Origin: Actinomycetes bacterium
GTDB lineage: Bacteria; Actinomycetota; CADDZG01; JAHWKV01
Assembly: GCA_029263035.1 (NCBI GenBank)
Contig: JAJCYF010000115.1
Coordinates: 1-6,112, forward strand
Direction: 5' to 3'
DNA length: 6,112 nt
Each line of letters begins with the position of its first letter. Positions within the stretch are counted from its first letter, which is position 1. Under the pieces are notes generated by a model. That model was not told the origin of the DNA, made no database searches, and saw only the letters and a program-made list of their open reading frames with translations. The translations under genes and the position numbers were made by a program. Below, piece after piece: positions 1 to 4,580 of the stretch.

Positions 1-261
1 GAACAGGAACATCATGATGCTGCCGTGCATGGTGAACAGCTGGTTGAACCCGCCCTGGCTCACCACCTGCTGGCCCGGCTCGAACAGCTCGGCCCGGATA
101 AGCATGGCCAGCAGCCCGCCCAGCATAAAGAAGCCGAACGCCGTGACCATGTAGAGGATGCCCACCTTCTTGTGGTCGGTGGTGGTCAGCCAGTCCAACA
201 TTCCGCCGTGGGGTGCCGGCGGCCGATCGTTCTGCTCGACGCGTTCTTCGGTCAGGGTCAT
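1..261 (-). CDS. ctaD: Cytochrome c oxidase subunit I, N-terminal part
   Basis: Catalytic subunit of the heme-copper oxidase that passes electrons from cytochrome c to oxygen and pumps protons at the cytoplasmic membrane. Only the first 87 codons are in the window; the rest lies beyond base 1. The N-terminus carries the typical stretch MLDWLTTTDHKKVGILYM (residues 21-38), a first membrane helix at about 36-58, and the start of helix II with GGFNQLFTMHGSIMMF (70-85). His79 in that stretch is at the place of the conserved low-spin heme a ligand. The heme a3/CuB ligands are not in view. The start is ATG at 261, overlapping the ctaC stop as ATGA, with GGAGG at 269-273 seven bases upstream. This implies translational coupling with ctaC. 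Identity is very secure; what follows downstream cannot be seen. Confidence 0.96.
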   Translation of the reverse strand, partial: MTLTEERVEQNDRPPAPHGGMLDWLTTTDHKKVGILYMVTAFGFFMLGGLLAMLIRAELFEPGQQVVSQGGFNQLFTMHGSIMMFLF

Positions 262-974
262 GGGCGGTCCTCCGGCTCAGCGGCTGCGGTGGACATCTGT
301 CCGGCCCAAGCGTCGAACTCGGCCTGGGAGACCGCCCGCACGGTGAAGATCATGTCATCGTGGTTCAGCCCGCAGTACTCAACGCAGCGTCCGCTGTCGA
401 AGGTGCCGGCGGCGGTGACGGTCATATCGAACTCGTTCACCCGGTGAGGGATTGCATCCTTTTTGATCATGAACTCGGGGAGCCAGAAGCCGTGGATGAC
501 GTCGGTGGAGGTCAGGTTGATGCGGACCGTGGCTCCCACCGGCACCACCATCTCGGCCGGGGTGTCGGTCTGGCCGACCACCTCAGCATCCATGTCCCGG
601 TAGTCAAACCGCCACTGCCACTGGAAGCCGGTTACGTCGATGGTCAGGTCGGGATTCTCCGACCGGGCGTTGGCCACCTGGGTCCCCCGGATGCTCACCG
701 TGAACAGCACCGCCACCAGCATCAGCGGGATCGTGGTGTAAAGGATCTCCATCGGAATGTTGTACAGAGTCTGTTTGGGCAACTCGTCGCTGCGGCGCCG
801 GTAGCGAACCACCGACCATAGGATCAGGCCCCAGACCAGGATGCCCACCCCGGCGGCCGCCAGGGAGAAGAAGCGCCAGGTTTCGACGACGGCGTCGCCC
901 TGCTCGGTGACGCTCTCGGGCATGCCGAAGTTGTAGTTGCAGCCGGAGAGAACAATGAGGCAGAGGGCAGCCAT
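258..974 (-). CDS. ctaC: Cytochrome c oxidase subunit II
   Basis: Holds the binuclear CuA centre that receives electrons from cytochrome c and hands them to subunit I. The 238-residue product starts with a lipobox (LSGC, Cys12), so it is probably cleaved and lipid-anchored, followed by two membrane helices at about 33-57 and 74-96. The outer cupredoxin domain has the aromatic electron-entry motif FQWQWRF (117-123), CuA ligand His161, and the C-x3-C-x3-H-x2-M cluster CVEYCGLNHDDM with Cys197, Glu199, Cys201, His205 and Met208. All CuA residues are present. There is no fused cytochrome c domain. The ATG at 974 leaves a signal peptide with no basic residue before the hydrophobic core and has no clear Shine-Dalgarno. 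The frame stays open upstream to 1037 and includes two arginines, but contains no GTG or TTG, so the start is uncertain. It lies downstream of a four-helix membrane protein gene and is coupled to ctaD. Confidence 0.96.
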   Translation of the reverse strand: MAALCLIVLSGCNYNFGMPESVTEQGDAVVETWRFFSLAAAGVGILVWGLILWSVVRYRRRSDELPKQTLYNIPMEILYTTIPLMLVAVLFTVSIRGTQVANARSENPDLTIDVTGFQWQWRFDYRDMDAEVVGQTDTPAEMVVPVGATVRINLTSTDVIHGFWLPEFMIKKDAIPHRVNEFDMTVTAAGTFDSGRCVEYCGLNHDDMIFTVRAVSQAEFDAWAGQMSTAAAEPEDRP

Positions 975-1059
975 CAGGGCCGGGGCTCTGCGAGTGGAGC
1001 TAAAAGGTGGTGCCGGTGCTGTGGGAGGGATGACTTACCCCTTTCGTCGGACTTGCTCG

Positions 1060-1072
1060 ATGATACCGGTAT
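1060..1072 (-). promoter_or_regulatory. Possible promoter and palindrome upstream of ctaC
   Basis: A perfect 10-bp palindrome ATACCGGTAT occupies 1063-1072, in the 108-base gap before ctaC. On the minus strand it runs directly into TATCAT (1065-1060), which matches five of six bases of the TATAAT -10 box. No convincing -35 box lies 16-18 bases upstream. This could be a ctaC promoter with an overlapping operator, or chance in GC-rich DNA. Confidence 0.25.
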
Positions 1073-1082
1073 TTCCCGGCCG

Positions 1083-1541
1083 CTACCCCGCCGGGGCCGG
1101 GAACCTGCGATCTCGGAGCACCAACCTGGCAAGAACGAGGACCAGGGCCGCCTCGACGAGCTTGGTCGCCACTCCCGCCGGCGTGAACGGTTCGGTCTGC
1201 CCTGCCGACGGGCCGAGGAACGGAATTCCGACGGTGCGGGTGATCAAGTAAAGCAGGATCAAAAACGTGTTGACCGCGATGCCCGCCCGGTAGAAGTGGC
1301 GGGCGTAGCGACCCCCGTCGCGCCTGCCGCCGGTTTCGTCGTAGTTCCAGGGTTGAACGATGAGAACCAGTCCGTAGACGAACTGGGCGGCGGCGGCGAA
1401 CAGAAAGAAGAAGCCGTATCCCCACCACTCGGCCAGATGTTCCTGCACATTCAACCCGTGCACCATGCTGGCGGCGATCGACAGGATCACGGCCCACCGC
1501 GCAAGCACAGATCGGCGCGGCCCCGGGTCTGGGTCGTTCAC
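1083..1541 (-). CDS. Four-helix membrane protein upstream of ctaC, function unknown
   Basis: Not assigned to a named family; it resembles uncharacterised membrane proteins I recall from other actinobacteria. From the GTG at 1541 the product has 152 residues, with four predicted helices at about 16-31, 40-62, 85-105 and 121-141. Between helices 1 and 2 it has a histidine pair in MVHGLNVQEHLAEWWGYG (His28 and Glu34-His35), and helix 3 ends with the conserved-looking ITRTVGIPFLGPSAG. The two histidines could bind metal or heme, but that is speculation. I chose GTG at 1541 because GTGAGG precedes it by five bases. A TTG at 1586 would add 15 residues, PREGRVRWAG-like and hydrophilic, with no good ribosome site. 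It is 108 bases ahead of ctaC on the same strand, which suggests a respiratory or redox role, though a separate promoter before ctaC is possible. Confidence 0.8.
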   Translation of the reverse strand: MNDPDPGPRRSVLARWAVILSIAASMVHGLNVQEHLAEWWGYGFFFLFAAAAQFVYGLVLIVQPWNYDETGGRRDGGRYARHFYRAGIAVNTFLILLYLITRTVGIPFLGPSAGQTEPFTPAGVATKLVEAALVLVLARLVLRDRRFPAPAG

Positions 1542-1546
1542 CAAAA

Positions 1547-1553
1547 CCTCACC
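1547..1553 (-). promoter_or_regulatory. Ribosome binding site deciding the GTG start at 1541
   Basis: The minus strand reads GGTGAGG followed by TTTTG and then GTG. The GAGG core with a five-base spacer is the best ribosome site near the 5' end of the membrane protein gene and favours the 152-residue product over the longer TTG version. Confidence 0.6.
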
Positions 1554-1602
1554 CGCCCAGCGTACTCGGCCCTCCCGTGGCACCAATCTTGTAGCCCGGG
1601 CG

Positions 1603-1628
1603 GTTTTTGCCTTGCATCCAGCGGGTAT
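1603..1628 (+). promoter_or_regulatory. General-stress sigma factor type promoter
   Basis: GTTT at 1603-1606, a 16-base spacer and GGGTAT at 1623-1628 match the consensus of SigB/SigF-type stress promoters known from Bacillus, Streptomyces and Mycobacterium (GTTT, 14-17 bases, GGGTAT/C). The site faces the 85-residue small protein, whose start is 42 bases further on, and lies in the gap between two divergent genes. A search by eye found no second such pair in the window. No sigma-70 type -35/-10 pair of equal quality was seen here. Use under stress is inferred from the match only. Confidence 0.6.
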
Positions 1629-1656
1629 ACGTGGCGGGAGGAAAACAACCGTAACC

Positions 1657-1663
1657 GGAGGAG
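1657..1663 (+). promoter_or_regulatory. Strong Shine-Dalgarno of the 85-residue protein
   Basis: GGAGGAG ends seven bases before ATG 1671. It is among the strongest ribosome sites in the window. It fixes the start of this gene and rules out the longer open frame that runs upstream antisense to the membrane protein gene. Confidence 0.75.
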
Positions 1664-1670
1664 ACAGCCA

Positions 1671-1928
1671 ATGGCAGATGTAATCAGCAGCAAGGACATC
1701 GACATGCCCACGTCACCGGATCCGGACGCCATTCCCGACGTTCCCATCGACACCTCCACTGCGTTCAGTGGATCCGTTGCTCCCATAAAGAAGGATCCCG
1801 AAAAGATGGTCCAAAAGCGGGGTGAGGGCAAGCTGCCGGTCCAGGAGTCCGAAACCGCAATGATCGCAGACAACGTCTCGCTGAAGCCGGACGAGCCTAT
1901 TCCCCAGACTCCTCCTCCCGGCGAGTAG
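1671..1928 (+). CDS. Small acidic, proline-rich, probably disordered protein
   Basis: I do not recognise this 85-residue protein. It has 16 acidic against 8 basic residues, 14 prolines, one phenylalanine, and no Cys, Trp, Tyr or His. There is no hydrophobic stretch long enough for a membrane helix or signal peptide, so a soluble, largely disordered cytoplasmic protein is likely. The N-terminal third is Asp/Pro-rich, the middle (40-55) is Lys-rich, and the end is Pro-rich (PQTPPPGE). Reality as a gene rests on a near-ideal Shine-Dalgarno seven bases before the ATG and on a stress-type promoter 42 bases upstream. It is transcribed away from the ctaC block and ends tail-to-tail with the 98-residue membrane protein gene, overlapping it by 32 bases. 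A role in general stress response is inferred from the promoter alone. Confidence 0.7.
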   Translation: MADVISSKDIDMPTSPDPDAIPDVPIDTSTAFSGSVAPIKKDPEKMVQKRGEGKLPVQESETAMIADNVSLKPDEPIPQTPPPGE

Positions 1929-2193
1929 AGCCCGGGAACCGGTTTGAAGGTCCGCCGGGGTCTGCATCCTCGGCGGCCCTTACCTGGTTCGCCCGGCGCT
2001 CTTCGACCACGTGCTGGGCGCCGGGCTCGAACATCGCCTGCACCTGCATGAAGGCATTGGAAGCGCTGCTGGTGCCGGCCCGGGTGTGTTTGTAGTAGAT
2101 CCAGCCCCGGCGCTCCATCCACAAAGCGCCCAGATGCAGCCCGAGAACAGCAACAGCCACCCCCGCCAGCCACGCCGCCGCACTCCAGTTCAT
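1897..2193 (-). CDS. Small single-helix membrane protein
   Basis: A 98-residue protein with one N-terminal membrane helix (about 6-25, AAWLAGVAVAVLGLHLGALW) followed by a basic juxtamembrane stretch MERRGWIYYKHTR (26-38), then a charged segment with EPGAQHVVEERR (56-67) and a low-complexity, Arg/Glu-rich tail (70-98). The basic side next to the helix predicts a cytoplasmic C-terminus. I recall similar ERRGWIYY-type small proteins in other actinobacteria but no known function. The ATG at 2193 has only a weak upstream AAGTGGG; in-frame GTG and TTG codons just upstream are alternatives. It starts 17 bases after the DUF1206 gene stop, so the two are almost surely co-transcribed. Its tail codons overlap the end of the convergent 85-residue gene and the hairpin at 1952-1976. 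The last 20 or so residues may be under little protein-level constraint. Confidence 0.8.
   Translation of the reverse strand: MNWSAAAWLAGVAVAVLGLHLGALWMERRGWIYYKHTRAGTSSASNAFMQVQAMFEPGAQHVVEERRANQVRAAEDADPGGPSNRFPGSTRREEESGE
1952..1976 (+). terminator. Hairpin after the 85-residue gene, possible terminator
   Basis: CCGCCGGGG and CCTCGGCGG form a nine-pair stem with a seven-base loop, 23 bases after the plus-strand stop. In the plus-strand RNA the only imperfect pair is a G-U wobble; in the minus-strand RNA it becomes an A-C mismatch, so the fold favours the plus transcript. There is no T-tract, as is common for actinobacterial terminators. The site lies inside the coding tail of the opposite gene. 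Confidence 0.45.
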
Positions 2194-2210
2194 ACCCAAG
2201 GGTCCCACTT

Positions 2211-3011
2211 CTATGAGTTCATCACCGACCGGTACCTGGCCTGAGCCAGGGAGAATATGCCGAAGGCGGCCAGTCCGGCAGCAACTATCTCCAGCCACCA
2301 GTACCCCCCGGGCGAAGTCAGGATCCGCTGCAGAGCTCCGTCGAGGCCTATTGCCTTGGCGGGATCGATCGTAACTGCGGAATGAACGAAGAACGCTCCT
2401 ACCACGCAGAAGACGACTGCCCGGGCGTAAAGGCCGGCGGCTGCGATGGGAAAGAGAAACTTCCTCTGAGCGGCCGACATCTCGTGAACTTTGAAGTCCT
2501 TGCGGTACTTGCCGGCGAACGCACGGTAGCCGTTGTAGGCGCCGGCGGCGATAACACCCAGGCCGAACCCCAGCACCAACCACTTGCCGCCGGGCAGGCT
2601 GAACACGCCGGCGGTGGTCTCCTGGGCCTTCTGGGTTGAACCCTGGCTCTGTTTGGTAAACGCGACCTTCAAGGCGTTGTAGGCAAACACCGTGTAGAGA
2701 CCTCCCCGGAACAGGTACCCCACCCGCTTGAACTTGCCCTCGGTCTTCCTCGACTTTCCTTCGGGATCCGCGATGCCCTCGACCAGCCTCCAGATGGCGT
2801 AGCCGGCAAAGCCAACGGCGATGGCGATCAGAGCCGGGACGCCCCAGGGCTTGGCGGAGATGGAGGCCATGACCCCCTCCTTGTCGGCCGAGGCCGGGTT
2901 GCCGAATGGAATCCTCATTGCCACGAAGGCGATCAGCAGGTAAACCAGGCCCCGCCCTGCCAGCCCGAACCGCGCCAGGTACTCGATGCCTTTGCGCTGC
3001 TCCTTTTGCAC
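2211..3011 (-). CDS. DUF1206 family membrane protein
   Basis: A 266-residue integral membrane protein built of three repeated two-helix units, the usual form of the DUF1206 family; its function is unknown. Unit 1 has ARFGLAGRGLVYLLIAF (13-29) and WGVPALIAIAVGFAGYAIWR (56-75). Unit 2 has RVGYLFRGGLYTVFAYNALK (96-115) and a helix at about 143-160 ending NGYRAF. Unit 3 has FPIAAAGLYARAVVFCVVG (187-205) and a helix at about 238-255 ending AQARYR. Each first helix carries the family's G-x-x-x-R-G/A turn and each second helix ends in a basic YR/WR-type motif. I chose GTG at 3011 because GGAGG lies five bases before it; an ATG at 3044 would add 11 residues and has no such site. It follows padR by 56 bases and precedes the 98-residue gene by 17. 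Control by the adjacent PadR protein is likely. Confidence 0.88.
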   Translation of the reverse strand: MQKEQRKGIEYLARFGLAGRGLVYLLIAFVAMRIPFGNPASADKEGVMASISAKPWGVPALIAIAVGFAGYAIWRLVEGIADPEGKSRKTEGKFKRVGYLFRGGLYTVFAYNALKVAFTKQSQGSTQKAQETTAGVFSLPGGKWLVLGFGLGVIAAGAYNGYRAFAGKYRKDFKVHEMSAAQRKFLFPIAAAGLYARAVVFCVVGAFFVHSAVTIDPAKAIGLDGALQRILTSPGGYWWLEIVAAGLAAFGIFSLAQARYRSVMNS

Positions 3012-3016
3012 CCGAT

Positions 3017-3021
3017 CCTCC
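3017..3021 (-). promoter_or_regulatory. Shine-Dalgarno deciding the GTG start at 3011
   Basis: The minus strand reads GGAGG, then ATCGG, then GTG. The five-base spacing is ideal and makes GTG 3011 a better start for the DUF1206 gene than ATG 3044, which has only AT-containing, purine-poor sequence before it. Confidence 0.65.
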
Positions 3022-3037
3022 AGTTGACCACCCGGCC

Positions 3038-3055
3038 CGGGCATACTATTGCCCG
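3038..3055. promoter_or_regulatory. Inverted repeat between padR and the DUF1206 gene
   Basis: CGGGCA and TGCCCG face each other across the six bases TACTAT, giving a perfect 6-bp inverted repeat in the 56-base gap after padR. As RNA it is a short hairpin with no T-tract, so it could be a weak attenuator or a processing site. As DNA the centre gives TAGTAT on the minus strand (3048-3043), a TANNNT -10 match, but without a -35 partner. Confidence 0.3.
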
Positions 3056-3067
3056 CGTTGGGGGTTC

Positions 3068-3637
3068 CTAGTCCTCCCGATTGGACCGGGTAGAGGCTTT
3101 TTCTGATTCGGCCGGCATGATCGCGGGATCGGCGGTCAACCCCTCCAGCCAGCTGAGCAGGGTCTTCTGGTAGTCGATACCGAACTGCAGCACCTGCCTG
3201 ACGAATGGATCGGCCCCGTAGGCCTGCTGCATTACCTCGAACTGCCGGAGCGCCTCGGCGCCGCCGTCCAGCTCCTTTTCGATGATCTCGGCCAGGCGGT
3301 CCGGCGGCAGGTGCCGGCCGAAGAAGACCGTCAGCAGCAGCGGCATTCTCACGATGGGCGAGCCCGGGTTCTGCACGATCCATTCGGCGAACGCCTGGCG
3401 CCCGGCTTCGGTGATCGAGTAGGGGCGGCGGTCCCGGGGACCGGCATCGCCGGCTTCGACGTAACCCAGGTCGGCCAGGGTCCGCAGCTCCCGGTAGACC
3501 TGGCTGCGGGTCACGTTCCAGAAGTTGGCGATGGACCCCTCAACCGCGGCGTCGAGCTCCCAGCCGGTCATCGACGCGTCGCTCAAGAACCCCAACAGGG
3601 AGGCGGCAGTCGCGTTGATCTCGCTTGAGCTTGACAT
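3068..3637 (-). CDS. PadR family transcriptional regulator
   Basis: A 189-residue DNA-binding repressor of the PadR family. The N-terminal winged helix-turn-helix (about 10-85) shows the family landmarks: LLGFLSDASMTGWELDAAV (14-32, TGWEL replacing the usual TGYEL), the recognition-helix region NVTRSQVYRELRTLADLGYV (41-60), and the wing RRPYSITEAGRQAF (70-83). The C-terminal part (95-165) is predicted alpha-helical and fits the Vir_act_alpha_C dimerisation domain, ending in a hydrophilic tail. PadR proteins usually repress a neighbouring gene and themselves and respond to small ligands; no ligand can be deduced here. The ATG at 3637 has no Shine-Dalgarno and its A is the last base of a palindrome, with TCTAAT placed so that transcription could start at the ATG itself, suggesting a leaderless mRNA. 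It heads a probable operon with the DUF1206 and 98-residue membrane genes. Confidence 0.92.
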   Translation of the reverse strand: MSSSSEINATAASLLGFLSDASMTGWELDAAVEGSIANFWNVTRSQVYRELRTLADLGYVEAGDAGPRDRRPYSITEAGRQAFAEWIVQNPGSPIVRMPLLLTVFFGRHLPPDRLAEIIEKELDGGAEALRQFEVMQQAYGADPFVRQVLQFGIDYQKTLLSWLEGLTADPAIMPAESEKASTRSNRED

Positions 3638-3659
3638 TCTAAATTAGAAGGTACACCAT
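3631..3659. promoter_or_regulatory. Divergent promoter region with PadR operator candidate
   Basis: A perfect 13-bp palindrome TTCTAAATTAGAA spans 3637-3649, an AT-rich island in GC-rich DNA. Facing plus, a consensus TTGACA -35 box lies at 3631-3636, and a weak -10 (CACCAT, 3654-3659, 17-base spacer) follows, so the palindrome would fill the spacer of the promoter of the SCP2 gene. Facing minus, TCTAAT inside the palindrome could serve as the padR -10. A bound dimer would block both directions. It does not show the ATGT-N8-ACAT form known for some PadR operators, so PadR binding is inferred from position. Confidence 0.55.
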
Positions 3660-3721
3660 GTTCTGACCGTCCACATTGCTATGACGCAGGCGCTCGACCC
3701 CGGAACTTCAAGGAGGAATTC

Positions 3722-4570
3722 GTGTCGAATGGTTTCCCAGGTTCAACGAACACCACCGAGGTAGGCGCCAACCCTACTCCCGAGCAGGTTGCCCAAAACT
3801 CAGAGGCGGCGCGGGAGGTCGTGCTCAAGGTTGCCGACATGCTCGACGGGTTGGCCGACACCGCCATCCCGGTTCCCCGCTCGGAGTGGAACGTCGGCGA
3901 GCAGGGGGCCCACATCGCCTTCGCCAACATCGGATTCAGCATGTTCGCCATGGGCCTGGAGTACCCGTACTCGGACGGAACCCAAGCGGGTCTGGCGGAG
4001 GAGAACGAGGTGTCACTCATCGGGTTTCCCGAGCGCGACGGCACCGCCCTGGCCCAGCACCTGCGGACCGCGGTGGACAACTTCATCGGGGCGGTTAAGA
4101 ACGGTGACCCGGACCAGGAGGTCAGCACCCCGCTGGGCAAGATGCCGCGCGGCACGCTCTCGTCCTACTTTTTGATCCACAACCTGATGCACGGCTGCGC
4201 CATCTCCTCGGCGTTGAACCACGACTTCCCGGTCCAGCCGGAGCACCTGCCGATGTTGTGGCCGCTGGTCACCGCCAAGTTCAACCAGTTCGTAAACCCC
4301 AGCGCCAGCCGGGGGGTTGCCGGGACGGTACACGTCAGGGTGCCGGGGTATCTGGAGACCACCTTCAGGATGCAGGACTCCCAGTTGACGATCCTGCCGG
4401 GGTTCCAGGGCGCCGCGGACTGCACGGTGGAGGCGGAGCCCACCCACTTTTTCCTGGTGATCATCAAGCTGCTGAGCGTCCCGGAAGCCATCGACCTGGG
4501 GTACATCAAGACCTCGGGGGCCAACCCATTCCTGTTCGGCCGGATCATGAACGCGGTGGACGTGCCATAA
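3722..4570 (+). CDS. Maleylpyruvate isomerase-type metal-fold protein with SCP2 domain
   Basis: A 282-residue protein of two parts. Residues about 22-165 fit the N-terminal four-helix DinB/mycothiol-dependent maleylpyruvate isomerase fold: SEWNVGEQGAHIAFA (54-68) gives the first metal-ligand histidine (His64) and FLIHNLMHGCAIS (150-162) the second helix (His153, His157). Family members usually have Glu-x3-His in the second helix, so this copy has His-x3-His instead. Residues about 185-280 fit an SCP2 sterol-carrier-like domain (VHVRVPG, then CTVEAEPTHFFLVIIKLLS and an EAIDLGYIKTSG end), common in such fusions and thought to bind a hydrophobic ligand. The reaction and substrate are unknown; true maleylpyruvate isomerase activity should not be assumed. 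GTG at 3722 has AAGGAGG five bases ahead. It is divergent from padR and likely its target, and is followed by the PH-like gene after 10 bases. Confidence 0.82.
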   Translation: MSNGFPGSTNTTEVGANPTPEQVAQNSEAAREVVLKVADMLDGLADTAIPVPRSEWNVGEQGAHIAFANIGFSMFAMGLEYPYSDGTQAGLAEENEVSLIGFPERDGTALAQHLRTAVDNFIGAVKNGDPDQEVSTPLGKMPRGTLSSYFLIHNLMHGCAISSALNHDFPVQPEHLPMLWPLVTAKFNQFVNPSASRGVAGTVHVRVPGYLETTFRMQDSQLTILPGFQGAADCTVEAEPTHFFLVIIKLLSVPEAIDLGYIKTSGANPFLFGRIMNAVDVP

Positions 4571-4580
4571 GCTGAACCGC

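Noticed and set aside
213..821. 202-residue plus-strand open frame antisense to ctaC
   Set aside because: It is His/Gly/Val-rich shadow of a fully conserved CuA protein on the other strand, typical of high-GC coding sequence; no ribosome site.
1053..1670. In-frame plus-strand extension of the 85-residue gene to a 291-residue protein
   Set aside because: The added part is antisense to the four-helix membrane protein, has the low-complexity look of a shadow frame, and the ATG at 1671 has a near-perfect Shine-Dalgarno.
2191..2198. GGGTAT on the minus strand at the start of the 98-residue gene as a second stress promoter
   Set aside because: No GTTT lies 14-17 bases upstream and the motif includes the ATG start codon itself, so it is a chance match inside an operon.
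2194..2583. Longer version of the 98-residue membrane protein starting at 2583
   Set aside because: The added segment overlaps the DUF1206 gene in another frame and is arginine-rich. The membrane helix and the 17-base gap after the DUF1206 stop support ATG 2193.
3012..3383. Longer DUF1206 protein starting at 3383 on the minus strand
   Set aside because: The extra residues run through padR in another frame and have Arg/Ala/Gly-rich shadow composition. DUF1206 homology begins right after the GTG at 3011, which has its own Shine-Dalgarno.
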